From: Psychromonas sp. MME1
GTDB lineage: Bacteria > Pseudomonadota > Gammaproteobacteria > Enterobacterales > Psychromonadaceae
NCBI RefSeq assembly: GCF_041080865.1
Contig: NZ_CP160906.1
Span: 186,001-250,000 of the forward strand
Direction of reading: 5' to 3'
Length of the DNA: 64,000 nt
Part shown: in pieces, positions 45,672 to 55,087 of the stretch
How the letters are laid out: every line of letters starts with the position of its first letter
Numbering within the stretch: position 1 is the first letter of the stretch
Translations under genes and position numbers: made by a program
The notes under the pieces: model-generated
Database searches by the model: none
What the model was told of the DNA's origin: nothing
What the model saw: the letters and a program-made list of their open reading frames with translations, nothing else

Positions 45672-46991
45672 ATGACTGAATTTTTTAAAAATGTATCCCC
45701 TATACAATTCGAAGGTATAACTTCGACAAATCCATTAGCATTTCGCCATTATGATGCTGACCGCATTATTATGGGTAAATCAATGAAAGATCACCTGCGT
45801 TTTGCTGCGTGTTATTGGCATAACTTCTGTTGGACTGGTTCAGATGTCTTTGGTGCAGGAACATTTGATCGTCCGTGGCATAAACCGGGTAATGTGATGG
45901 ATATGGCGAAGATGAAAGCGGATGCCGCTTTTGAATTTTTTAAAAAACTGAATGTACCCTATTACTGTTTTCATGATACGGACGTAGCACCTGAAGGTAA
46001 TTCTTTAAAAGAGTATCAAAATAACTTTGCTGAAATGGTTGATGTGCTAGAAGGCAAGCAAGAAGAAACAGGCCTCAAGCTCCTTTGGGGCACGGCTAAT
46101 GCGTTCTCAAATCCACGTTATATGAACGGTGCAGCAACGAATCCTAATCCAGAAGTATTTGCCTATGCAGCAACGCAAATATTCAATGCAATGGCGGCAA
46201 CAAAACGCCTTGGTGGGGAAAATTATGTTTTATGGGGCGGAAGAGAAGGGTATGAAACCCTGCTAAATACAGATCTACGTCAGGAAAGAGAGCAACTAGG
46301 TCGTATGATGCAAATGGTGGTTGAGCATAAACATAAGATAGGCTTTAAAGGCGCTATTCTTATTGAACCAAAACCACAAGAGCCTACTAAGCATCAATAT
46401 GATTACGATACAGCAACCGTTTACGGCTTCTTAAAACAGTATGGTTTAGAGAATGAAGTAAAGGTCAATATTGAAGCGAATCATGCCACACTTGCTGGCC
46501 ATAGTTTTCACCATGAAATTGCTACTGCAACATCCTTAGGCTTATTCGGATCTGTTGATGCTAATCGTGGCGATCCTCAACTAGGTTGGGATACAGACCA
46601 ATTTCCAAATAGTGTAGAAGAAAATACTTTAGTAATGTATGAAATTCTTAAAGCAGGAGGCTTCAGCACTGGTGGCTTTAATTTTGACGCGCGTGTACGT
46701 CGCCCCTCTATTGATGGTGCTGATCTGTTCTTAGGGCATATCGGTGGTATGGATGTTATGGCATTATCGTTAGAACGCGCTGTTGCTATGATTGAGAATG
46801 ATGTGCTTGGGAAAAATATCGCGAATCGTTATGCTGGTTGGAATAGTAAAATGGGCAAAGGTATCTTAAACGGTGACTTGTCTTTAGAATTAATCGCTAA
46901 GCAAGCCGTTGCCGATAATATTAATCCAGTGCCTGTAAGCGGTGCTCAAGAATATCTTGAAAACGTGGTTAATGGATTTATTTTTAAATAA
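45672..46991 (+). CDS. xylA: xylose isomerase
   Basis: Converts D-xylose to D-xylulose. The 439-aa product shows the catalytic His region [29 protein letters not shown], the metal-binding [41 protein letters not shown], and [17 protein letters not shown]. It is downstream of the broken xylR on the same strand. No xylulokinase (xylB) follows, so that step must lie elsewhere. Confidence 0.97.
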   Translation: MTEFFKNVSPIQFEGITSTNPLAFRHYDADRIIMGKSMKDHLRFAACYWHNFCWTGSDVFGAGTFDRPWHKPGNVMDMAKMKADAAFEFFKKLNVPYYCFHDTDVAPEGNSLKEYQNNFAEMVDVLEGKQEETGLKLLWGTANAFSNPRYMNGAATNPNPEVFAYAATQIFNAMAATKRLGGENYVLWGGREGYETLLNTDLRQEREQLGRMMQMVVEHKHKIGFKGAILIEPKPQEPTKHQYDYDTATVYGFLKQYGLENEVKVNIEANHATLAGHSFHHEIATATSLGLFGSVDANRGDPQLGWDTDQFPNSVEENTLVMYEILKAGGFSTGGFNFDARVRRPSIDGADLFLGHIGGMDVMALSLERAVAMIENDVLGKNIANRYAGWNSKMGKGILNGDLSLELIAKQAVADNINPVPVSGAQEYLENVVNGFIFK

Positions 46992-47006
46992 TATATTCGT
47001 TATTTT

Positions 47007-47071
47007 AGGGGCCGCTTAGCTTCACTATTTTTCCTGTTGAGAGTAAAAATAGTGAAGCTAAAACGGCCCTT
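47007..47071 (+). terminator. long hairpin after xylA
   Basis: AGGGGCCG and TTAGCTTCACTATTTTT pair with AAAAATAGTGAAGCTAA and CGGCCCTT: a stem of about 25 bp with a two-base interruption and a 12-nt loop. It starts 16 bp after the stop. It is longer than a usual terminator, and could also stabilise the 3' end of the mRNA. Confidence 0.7.
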
Positions 47072-47304
47072 AATATAAAATGTTAAAGTAAATGTTATTG
47101 CTAGATGAGATCATGTGAGTAACCTATTTTTAGCAATTTGACACTTCTAAATAGTATTACAAACGATCTCATTGATTCGTTTTTTCATTATGATTTCTGT
47201 AATGAGTTGGTGTTTGTTCCATTATCTCTTTGAACATTGAGTGAATTCAATTTGAAGTCATGACTGTCTTTTGCTTTTAATCCCCCTTCGGGCTTTTTAT
47301 CATT

Positions 47305-47343
47305 AAATAAAAAAGCCCAATCGGTTTAATAACGATTGGGCTT
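47305..47343 (-). terminator. amylase gene terminator
   Basis: AAGCCCAATCG (47313-47323) pairs perfectly with CGATTGGGCTT (47333-47343). Read on the minus strand the hairpin is followed by a run of six Ts, the form of an intrinsic terminator, 40 bp past the amylase stop. Confidence 0.9.
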
Positions 47344-47382
47344 CATCAATTAACCTTCTTATTTAATATCTTTACTTAACGA

Positions 47383-50300
47383 TTAGTAAGTAACCGTTAA
47401 TAGTGGCTCAGTTAATAAAGCCCCTTGCGTTAAGCTAAACTGGTAGCTACCATCTTCTTGATAAGTTAATGGATTATCTGTTCCCCAACCATTCATACCG
47501 CCACGAACGTATAAAGGAACTTGATAAGGGCCGAGTGGTGTAATTGTCATCAGAGGAACAGACTCTTCATTATTAGCATCAATGCTAAATTTGAAGTAAC
47601 CCGTTGTCGCAACGGTTAAACTGAAGTTATTTGAGCTACCGTCATATAAAGGAAAAGCTTCTCCCCATACAATTGCATCACCATTACCACCAAAGTTAGT
47701 GCCCGCACTCCAAGCGCTATCAGCTACTTTAAACTCATGTGTTACTGGTGCGCCAGTTTCATTGTTAATAAGCATAATGACTTCATAAGTACCATTACCT
47801 AAATACTCAAATTGATCAATCGCTCCCCAACCATTCATGCCGCCACGAAGAAAGACAAGTTCAGCAAGTGGACCATTATCAGATTCAACACCCGTTGGTA
47901 CCTCACAGTAGTCGATCCAACTATCAGCAACAAAACAACCAGCGCCTTCACGATAAAGGTTAGCAGTCTGGTTGCCGTTATTATCATTGAAGATTAAGTC
48001 ACTTGCGTTAATTCCCGCTGGGAACGTATATGCAAACCAACCTTCACCACGGTTTTCAGCTGCATTGCCAGGCCAATCTGTATTTGATTCTCCCCAGTGA
48101 TGTACATGGATATCATCAGCCCATGCCTCTGGTTTCTGGAAATAAACCGTCATTGGAGCTGCGCAGTTATCTGACCAGCTAGCATTGTCGTAGTCATAAC
48201 AACCATCGCTATTGCGAGGCAGACTATCTGTTTGAGCACCATTGCCACCGTTATTAAAGATAACAGTTGCAGAAGAAACACCTTCAGGTAATGCGACACG
48301 GTACCAATCATCCCCAGCGGCTAGCATTGGTAAACCAGGCCAAGCAGGTGCTGCGATAGAAGAGTCATACCAATATGCGCTAGCTTCAGTCCAATTAGCA
48401 GGCTTCTTGAAGAATAAAGTTAAGCCTTCTACTGTATCAATAGTTAATGATTGCACAATTGAAACACTTTGACCTGCTTTATTGGTGGCTGTTGCGCGAA
48501 CTTCTGCAGTCGTTCCATATTCAATGTTGCTGCTGTCCCAAAATACACGGTAATCAGGGTTTTTATCAGTTCCTAAAGAAGTCCACTCGCCATCGTCAAC
48601 TTTGACTTCAAAACTCACATCGTATAAAGGTAAAACTTGTTCAACGTCACTGCTAACCGTTACTTTTAACTCAACTTGACCATTAACAATTGCGCCGTTA
48701 ATTGGTGAAGCAAAGCTAAGTTGCAGTTTTTCTTCAACGACAGGCATTGCCGTTCTAGCTTTATAAATAACAAAACCAAGTGCGGGAACAGTCACATTTA
48801 AGTTACCTTGCAAATCTGTTTTTACGTAGCTCAAAGGACGATTAGGCCATATTGAGTCGTATGCTTTACTGGTTCCTGCAATCGTGAACTCTTTTTCCGT
48901 TGTTGCTGTATTAAATGCAACCAAGTATTCGCGGTTAGTGTCTGGATCAACTCGAGACATCGCATAGATACCATTACCTTCTTCTACAAAACGCTCAACT
49001 TGAACACCGCGACGTAATGCTTTGTGATACTTATAAATATGGCTGTAGTTTTTAAAGGTTTTATACAATGGATGACGACGGTCAAAGTTATTATCAGCCG
49101 TTGTTGCATCGGTACCAATTAAAGAGTCTGCATTATACTCCGCAACCAAACTTGGCATCATGTCTTGACGAGATCCTTCACCATCACCTTGGCCTGTGAA
49201 ACCTTGTTCATCGCCAAAGTAAATAACAGGAATACCTCGAGCAAAATACATAATGGCATGCGCTAACTTAGTACGCGCTAATTTTTCTTCATCAGTCGCA
49301 GTAGGATTGCTAGTATTGATATGATGACCAATACGTCCCACATCATGGTTACTAACAAAGTTCATTAGCGTACTTGCATCAGAATCCGCATCGGTATAAA
49401 GGTCATCAAGGCCAAAGATATAGCTAAAGTCAGTATTGTTTGATGGCTGAGTGACACCTCGCATAGTTGGGTAATAAAGACCAAAATCTAGAACCGATTG
49501 CAATTTCCCAGTTGTAGTATAGGTAGATGTCTCATAGGCATTACCACTAAATACTTCACCAAAGATAAAGAAATCTTCTTTACCGACACTTGCTGCATAT
49601 TTTTGTACTGCAGGTGACCATTGTTGCCAAAATTCCATACCCACGTGCTTAACTGTATCTACACGTAAACCGTCAATATTAAATTTATCAATCCACAATT
49701 TGCTCAGTTCAATCATGCCATCAACAACACGAGGATCTTCCGTATTCAAATCATCTAAACCATAAAAATCGCCATTGAGTGAGTTTTCACCAGAGAAGCT
49801 ACTGTCACCTTGGTTATGATACATGCTTGGATCATTCAACCATGACGGTGTTTTATATTCTTCTTTTCCTGCGGGAATGAAAGGCGTGTAAGCATTGGTT
49901 AAGCTTTCTTCGATAGTTCGGTATGCGCAGTTTGATAGGCCATCCAACAGTGTGCCATCTGCGTTATGACATTCATCATATGCAATAACGTCAGCAGTGT
50001 GATTAAGCACCACATCTAAATACACTTTCATACCACGGCGATGTGCCGCTTTTACTAAACGTTCTAATGCTGCATTGCCACCTAAGTGTGCATCCACGTT
50101 AGTGTAATCAGTTATCCAGTAACCATGGTAACCAGCAGAAGCTGTCTCACCAGAGCCTTGTACAGGTTGATTTTCAAATACAGGCGTTAACCAAATAGAA
50201 GTGATACCCATACCTTGAAGATAACTTAACTGTTTACGTACCCCGTCTAAATCACCACCATGGTAATATTTACGGTTAGTTGGATCAAAACCATCTTCGC

Positions 50301-50577
50301 TGAATTTGCTATCTATGCTGGTGTCATTACCAGGGTTACCATTATAAAAACGGTCGGGTAAGACAAAATAAAAGACTTCATCTCTGACATCACTTTTACG
50401 TTTTGGAAGATGCCAGTGAAATGGTGGATTAGACGCTGAAAATTGCTCAAATTTTTGTTTAATATCATTTAAAAAATTTGAAAAGTCGTAGGGTTTTGCT
50501 TGTACAGCTTGAACATTTAATAAGCTACAGCAAAGTACACTACTTGTGAGAATGGCCTTTTTAAAGGTCGACTTCAT
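47383..50577 (-). CDS. secreted multidomain GH13 alpha-amylase
   Basis: Extracellular starch-degrading enzyme of 1064 aa. After a signal peptide (ILTSSVLCCSLLNVQAVQA) comes the GH13 barrel: YLDVVLNHTADV (region I), GLRVDTVKHVG with the nucleophile Asp, FIFGEVFSG with the acid Glu, and NFVSNHDVGRIGHH. A C-terminal beta domain ends near residue 610, then an Ig-like domain (about 620-720). Two related starch-binding-like modules follow (LTLFFKKPANW and MTVYFQKPEAW), then two RGGMNGWG modules, of which the last is clearly shorter. No partner amylolytic gene is adjacent. Confidence 0.92.
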   Translation of the reverse strand: MKSTFKKAILTSSVLCCSLLNVQAVQAKPYDFSNFLNDIKQKFEQFSASNPPFHWHLPKRKSDVRDEVFYFVLPDRFYNGNPGNDTSIDSKFSEDGFDPTNRKYYHGGDLDGVRKQLSYLQGMGITSIWLTPVFENQPVQGSGETASAGYHGYWITDYTNVDAHLGGNAALERLVKAAHRRGMKVYLDVVLNHTADVIAYDECHNADGTLLDGLSNCAYRTIEESLTNAYTPFIPAGKEEYKTPSWLNDPSMYHNQGDSSFSGENSLNGDFYGLDDLNTEDPRVVDGMIELSKLWIDKFNIDGLRVDTVKHVGMEFWQQWSPAVQKYAASVGKEDFFIFGEVFSGNAYETSTYTTTGKLQSVLDFGLYYPTMRGVTQPSNNTDFSYIFGLDDLYTDADSDASTLMNFVSNHDVGRIGHHINTSNPTATDEEKLARTKLAHAIMYFARGIPVIYFGDEQGFTGQGDGEGSRQDMMPSLVAEYNADSLIGTDATTADNNFDRRHPLYKTFKNYSHIYKYHKALRRGVQVERFVEEGNGIYAMSRVDPDTNREYLVAFNTATTEKEFTIAGTSKAYDSIWPNRPLSYVKTDLQGNLNVTVPALGFVIYKARTAMPVVEEKLQLSFASPINGAIVNGQVELKVTVSSDVEQVLPLYDVSFEVKVDDGEWTSLGTDKNPDYRVFWDSSNIEYGTTAEVRATATNKAGQSVSIVQSLTIDTVEGLTLFFKKPANWTEASAYWYDSSIAAPAWPGLPMLAAGDDWYRVALPEGVSSATVIFNNGGNGAQTDSLPRNSDGCYDYDNASWSDNCAAPMTVYFQKPEAWADDIHVHHWGESNTDWPGNAAENRGEGWFAYTFPAGINASDLIFNDNNGNQTANLYREGAGCFVADSWIDYCEVPTGVESDNGPLAELVFLRGGMNGWGAIDQFEYLGNGTYEVIMLINNETGAPVTHEFKVADSAWSAGTNFGGNGDAIVWGEAFPLYDGSSNNFSLTVATTGYFKFSIDANNEESVPLMTITPLGPYQVPLYVRGGMNGWGTDNPLTYQEDGSYQFSLTQGALLTEPLLTVTY

Positions 50578-50922
50578 TACTATGTTCCTTATAGTTATGT
50601 AGGGAGATGGAAAAAATAATACTAAATATATTAAGTATGCGGTCTAAAATTTGTGTAGAAAAAGCATCTAAATTCAATGCGTTAGTTACAGTAAGTGGTA
50701 ATTTTCTTTACAAAACTGACAACGCAGAATTGAGCTGTTTTAACAAAGTTGGCAATCATACAATGCTAAATTTATAAATTTACTGTTTCACTTCAAACAA
50801 TTGAAAAATATCAAATACAATGCAACTTAAAGTCAAGGTAGCTTTGTGAAGCCGTAAGAAAAGGAGCGATGCAATTATACTGAGAAGAATAGGTGTGTGA
50901 TGAAGAGTTTGACAGGAGCTAA
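50578..50922. other. intergenic region upstream of the amylase gene
   Basis: About 345 AT-rich bases without a gene. It should contain the amylase promoter. I see no convincing MalT-type or CRP-type box. Confidence 0.4.
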
Positions 50923-51033
50923 CTAATGGATGGCCTTAATGGCACTTCTCAAAATAGATATTTTTCGACCATTTCCACGGGAAGTAATGTGATAAAGTGC
51001 ACCAGCAAACTCTAATCGTAAAGGGCGGCTCAT
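50923..51033 (-). pseudogene. N-terminal remnant of a second RAYT/Y1 transposase
   Basis: The minus strand reads MSRPLRLEFAGALYHITSRGNG, the typical opening of IS200-like/Y1 transposases (PLR.EFPGALYHVTSRGN), then goes out of frame near 50960. Adding one A there would continue as RKNIYFEK. The rest of the gene is missing. It lies between the amylase and agarase genes, showing past transposition at this point. Confidence 0.7.
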
Positions 51034-51152
51034 AAGATCCCTTGTCAATCATTGAACATATATAAAAGGTAGTCCAACGTCATTGGGAATCAGAATTAAA
51101 GACCTGCCCCTAATGGCACTATAGTCTGAGCTAATACACTTAAGTAACAACT

Positions 51153-52250
51153 TTATTCGTCAACTAACGTCCAAGTACGGATCCAGTCCACTTTCATTGT
51201 ATTGTTATTATCATTTAATAAATCATTCTTCGCAGGTAGACCACCAATCCAATTTGAATCCTGTGTCCACAAATCCCAGATAATAGACTGTTCAAGTGAG
51301 AAAGCTGTGATTGTTTGCACACTACCAACAGGTTCGCCATTGAGGTAAAACTGTACATTGTGTTCATCTTTCCACCACATACCAAATACATGGTAATCAT
51401 CGATCCAACGCACGCCATGTAATGTATTGTTAGCCGATAAGTCACTGTCATCAGGCTTGTTAATCGAGTTACCTTTATCACGTTCAGTATTTACTTCTCC
51501 ACCTTGCACAATGAAATACTGAGAATGCATTTCCCATGGGTAGTCCGCATATACGTATTCACCTCGGGTGCCTGTATAGGTTGGCGCTGGATTAATTTCA
51601 ATGATGTCAATCTCATCACGATTGTTAATGTCACCATTATTTAACCAGTAGGTGCTGTAAGCTGAAATATTTGCTACTTTAATGCGGCTTTCTGTATACA
51701 TCGGGAACTTTATTTTAGCTTTAGAGCGCACTCGAGAGGATTCAAACCATTGATCAGCAGTTTTTCCGATTGCGTCATTACTTTCTTCGTTTAACGTAGC
51801 TTTAATCCAAAGATTACCGGCTGTCACTCCTGAATTTTGATTCTGCATAAATACAGGGGTATTACCATAATTCCAAGTTGTCTTTTGCCATTTTGATGCA
51901 TCCCAAGATGCAAATTCATCGGATAAGTTTTCAACTTTTTGCCATTTTTTACCAGCAGGCGTTGTATCATTAAAGGTCGTAAAAGAAGGCCAAGCAGGAT
52001 TGGCATTATTCACATTAATCTCGTCGCCTTCATATTCAAAGTCGCAACCGGTTTCATCTACGACTGTACCAGCAACTGTATCAGGACACTGATCAAGTGC
52101 ATCACTGATTCCATCATTATCGGCATCAGGTCCCTTAACGACTTCAGAAGGACTTGACGTACCACCACTACCACATGCTGTTAAAACAGATCCAAATAGT
52201 AGAACGATGGATGTTTTTTTAAGGTTTGTTAACATATTAGCTGTATCCAT
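51153..52250 (-). CDS. GH16 beta-agarase-like lipoprotein
   Basis: Predicted to hydrolyse agar-type galactans at the cell surface. The 365-aa product has a lipoprotein signal (TSIVLLFGSVLTACGSGG, lipobox LTAC), then an acidic thrombospondin type-3-like calcium motif (DADNDGISDALDQCPDT) and a GH16 domain with GKKWQKVENLSDEF and WDASKWQ. The catalytic motif DEIDIIEI fits ExDxxE of the beta-bulge type (nucleophile and acid Glu). The exact substrate (agarose, porphyran or other) is not certain. A separate promoter must lie upstream in the 350-bp gap. Confidence 0.85.
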   Translation of the reverse strand: MDTANMLTNLKKTSIVLLFGSVLTACGSGGTSSPSEVVKGPDADNDGISDALDQCPDTVAGTVVDETGCDFEYEGDEINVNNANPAWPSFTTFNDTTPAGKKWQKVENLSDEFASWDASKWQKTTWNYGNTPVFMQNQNSGVTAGNLWIKATLNEESNDAIGKTADQWFESSRVRSKAKIKFPMYTESRIKVANISAYSTYWLNNGDINNRDEIDIIEINPAPTYTGTRGEYVYADYPWEMHSQYFIVQGGEVNTERDKGNSINKPDDSDLSANNTLHGVRWIDDYHVFGMWWKDEHNVQFYLNGEPVGSVQTITAFSLEQSIIWDLWTQDSNWIGGLPAKNDLLNDNNNTMKVDWIRTWTLVDE

Positions 52251-52600
52251 GTATTAAATAACTGCTAATTCCATTTAATATTAGAAGTTATTTTGATTAT
52301 TATAAAAATGAAAGAATGAAACGAACAGGATTATAGCATTTTAGTAGACAAAAAATTTCATTGTGTCAAATTTACAGTTGTAATGTGAGTCGAAGCACAG
52401 TAAAGGCTGTCAGTGCCCGTTAACTTTTGCTAGTAAAACGCTAACCCCCTTGACGCATCCTAATCAGTTAAGTTAGATTTTACTGAAGTCTACAGACAGA
52501 TAAAAAAGTGATCGCATCAAATGTTATCCGAGCTGCATCATGTTAATACGCAGTCTTACCCTAAATTTGAAAATAACAAGCTTAAACAAGGTCGATAACA
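52251..52600. other. intergenic region between divergent agarase and mdaB
   Basis: About 350 bases with no coding frame. It probably holds promoters for both genes. No clear operator was identified. Confidence 0.4.
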
Positions 52601-53185
52601 ATGAAAAACATCTTAATTATAAATGGCGCTAAAACCTTTGAGCACTCGAAAGGTGCGCTCAACAAAACAATGGCAGATACCGCACACCAGCATCTCTCAC
52701 AGCTAGGTCATAATATTCAAATAACGACAATTGAAGATGGTTATGATATTGAAGAGGAAATACAAAAGTGGGTTTGGGCAGATACTGTTATTCAACAAAC
52801 ACCCGCATGGTGGATGGGGGCTCCGTGGATTGTAAAAAAATATATCGACGAAGTATTCACTAATGGGCATGGTCGTTTGTACCAAAGTGATGGCAGAACA
52901 CGTAAAAACAGTGATCACAAATATGGCTCTGGTGGTTTACTACAGGGGAAAGAGTATATGCTTTCAGTTACTTGGAATGCGCCCGCAGAATCATTTACTG
53001 ATCCTAAGCAGTTTTTTGAAGGTGCTGGTGTCGATGGTGTTTATATGGCAATGCATAAAGCACATCAATTTTTAGGCATGTCACCGCTTGAAACTTTTAT
53101 GAGCAATGATGTTATTAAAAACCCAAGCATCGAGGGCGACGTAGCGCGATATAAAGCGCATTTAGATACACAATTTATACGTTAA
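52601..53185 (+). CDS. mdaB: NADPH quinone reductase MdaB (flavodoxin-like)
   Basis: FAD-dependent two-electron quinone reductase of the MdaB family. The 194-aa product begins MKNILIINGAKTFEHSKGALN and has IQQTPAWWMGAPWIVKKYIDEVF, GSGGLLQGKEYMLSVTWNAP and AHQFLGMSPLETF, all standard for the family. The region immediately downstream holds a decayed lysR gene, which may once have regulated it. Confidence 0.92.
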   Translation: MKNILIINGAKTFEHSKGALNKTMADTAHQHLSQLGHNIQITTIEDGYDIEEEIQKWVWADTVIQQTPAWWMGAPWIVKKYIDEVFTNGHGRLYQSDGRTRKNSDHKYGSGGLLQGKEYMLSVTWNAPAESFTDPKQFFEGAGVDGVYMAMHKAHQFLGMSPLETFMSNDVIKNPSIEGDVARYKAHLDTQFIR

Positions 53186-53337
53186 AAAGTAGCAGGAGAT
53201 AATTTAATTGCAGTATATAAGTATGATAAAAAATAGATTGTTTAACGTCATACTTGTCACTGCAATTTAGACAAAACTGTATTAATTAAGCACATGGTTT
53301 GTAAATGCAACCAATGTGCTTATACAGAAGCTTTATT

Positions 53338-53999
53338 TTGAGTAGCGCTTCATATTCATTGTTGAAGCATCTATATGACCCATGAATTCAGCGGCAGCCG
53401 GAGCACTCATAAAGTGTATTAGTTCAGAAAGTAAATTACATATTCGCTTATTAAATAGAACGACACGTAAAGTCAGCTTAACTGAAGCGGGGATGGAGTA
53501 TTACCACCGTTGCCAACAAATTTTAGATGATATTGAAGAGATGGAGGGGGCATTAACTAACCTACACCAAAATATTTCTGGTCTATTAACAATCAGTGCC
53601 CCTCCAGAATACCTCGCAAAAAATGGCACACCGAATACGGCAGCGGAACTTCAGGGACATAGCTACCTAAAATACAGTGGTTCAGACCAAGATATGATCT
53701 TTTCTAAATTTGATATTGAATATAAGAAACTGAGATTAAAAGAGAAGATAGTGACCAATAATGGGGATTTCTTAGTCAATGCCGCTATTTATGGGGGAGG
53801 CTTCATCATACAACCTACTTTTATTACAGGTGAAGCAATGGCAGAGGGTAAATTACAACAGATATTAATCGGTTACGAACCCCCACCTTTGGCACTTTAT
53901 GCGCTTTATGCCAACAGAACTTTTCTAGCAGGGAAAGTACGTAGTTTTATTGATTTTGCCAGTCAATTTTATGGTGATACCCCCTATTGGGATGACTAA
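53338..53999 (+). pseudogene. LysR-family regulator, decayed
   Basis: Recognisable parts are an HTH start (IVEASI..MNSAAAGAL), RLLNRTTRKVSLTEAGMEYYHRC with the typical linker helix, ILDDIEEMEGAL, and a piece of the effector domain (EYLAKNGTPNTAAELQGHSYL). There are in-frame stops at 53343-53345 and 53376-53378, a deletion inside the HTH between AAAGAL and the helix, and a larger deletion joining TISAP directly to EYLAKNG where about 80 residues are normally found. The longest clean frame is 53382-53999. It is not expected to be functional. Confidence 0.8.
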
Positions 54000-54011
54000 C
54001 GGGCTTTGCAT

Positions 54012-54140
54012 CTAATTACTATTTTTGGATTTCAGCTGATTAAAATATTCAGGCAAACTAATATTCTCACGGCCTGCTGCTTGGTAGTAGTGGCTAGTAT
54101 AATCAGTAAGTTCATATTGCGATATTGTTTGTCCATGTAA
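54012..54140 (-). pseudogene. C-terminal fragment of an unrecognised gene
   Basis: The minus strand carries an open stretch reading DRLHGQTISQYELTDYTSHY and then QAAGRENISLPEYFNQLKSK before a TAG. The composition looks like real protein. The upstream part runs into stops, so this is probably a remnant. I do not recognise the family. Confidence 0.35.
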
Positions 54141-54493
54141 ACGGTCAGAGCTTGATCTTTAATTTTGATATTATTTTGGGCTGATACGCGCAGTACGGTC
54201 AGGGCATGATCCCGTTAACTTACAGTTGTACCATTAAATAAATCTTATAGAGAAAGAGTTTGGTTCAACGTGGGTTTTTCGTAAATGGTTATTCTCTTCA
54301 CGAAAAATTTAATGAAAAAATAAATTATTTTAAACAAAAATAGATTAGCCTATTATTGTAATTGATATTAGGCTTCAGAAAGAAAGTGATAGAGGTCTCT
54401 TTTTATATATAGCGCTTTCCTTTTGTATAAGGCTGAGGTGGCAAATTGTCTTTGGGGTTATTTAAGAAGATGTTTTTGTATCGAAAAGGGTAA
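54141..54493. other. non-coding stretch upstream of the 54.5 kb hypothetical gene
   Basis: About 350 AT-rich bases. I see no gene, repeat or operator here. The next gene has a poor AAAGGG ribosome-binding site at 54485-54490. Confidence 0.4.
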
Positions 54494-54895
54494 ATGATGA
54501 AAGAGCATGGAAGTTATAAAATTGAGCTATATGAGCAAGTGATTATTGTCCGTTTTATATCGAGTTGGAATAGAGAAACCTCTGAAAATATGTGCAAGGA
54601 ATTTATGCAAATTGCATCAACAATTACGGATAACCCCTGGGCCTGCTTAATTGACTTAACGCAGTGGGGATTAGGTGGTCCGGAAGTATGGGGACCCATT
54701 TTGGATACTAATCACTGGTGTGCAAAAAACAACCAAATGCACGAAGCCGTTGTTTGCTCTCAAGTTATCCAAGAGCATATTTTAAGAGAGTTACAAACGG
54801 CGCTTCCTACTACTAAGAGTGGGTTTTTTAAAACAGAAGCCGATGCCGAAATTTGGCTAAATAGTAAAGGTTATAAAATCCTCAAAGAAGCTTAA
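54494..54895 (+). CDS. hypothetical protein, possibly STAS/SpoIIAA-like fold
   Basis: I do not recognise this 133-aa protein. It opens with beta-strands (SYKIELYEQVIIVRFISSW), then an amphipathic helix (ENMCKEFMQIASTI), PWACLIDLTQWGLGGPEVW, and a C-terminal EADAEIWLNSKGYKIL. The alternating strand/helix pattern and the LIDLT strand are reminiscent of SpoIIAA-like or STAS domains. No membrane segment or signal. Single gene between a fragment and nth. Confidence 0.65.
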   Translation: MMKEHGSYKIELYEQVIIVRFISSWNRETSENMCKEFMQIASTITDNPWACLIDLTQWGLGGPEVWGPILDTNHWCAKNNQMHEAVVCSQVIQEHILRELQTALPTTKSGFFKTEADAEIWLNSKGYKILKEA

Positions 54896-54972
54896 ATTAA
54901 GTGATGTCTAGTAACATGGGTATAGTATAGGCTGCCCACAATAAGCAAAACAGTCAGGTTCAACTCTTCAAT

Positions 54973-55000
54973 TTTTGATTTGAGATAGGCATGATACTCG
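54973..55000. repeat. dispersed REP-like sequence, copy near nth
   Basis: TTTGATTTGAGATAGGCATGA matches the reverse complement of the hairpin flank around 34880-34902 exactly over 21 bases, continuing with ACT after one mismatch. The two are 20 kb apart. Confidence 0.6.
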
Positions 55001-55087
55001 CACTATGCGGATTGAAGTACAGCCCCTAATCCTCGACCTTACAACCATATTTCATCGCTTAATGCGATGTGGCAGGGGAGTTATTTT

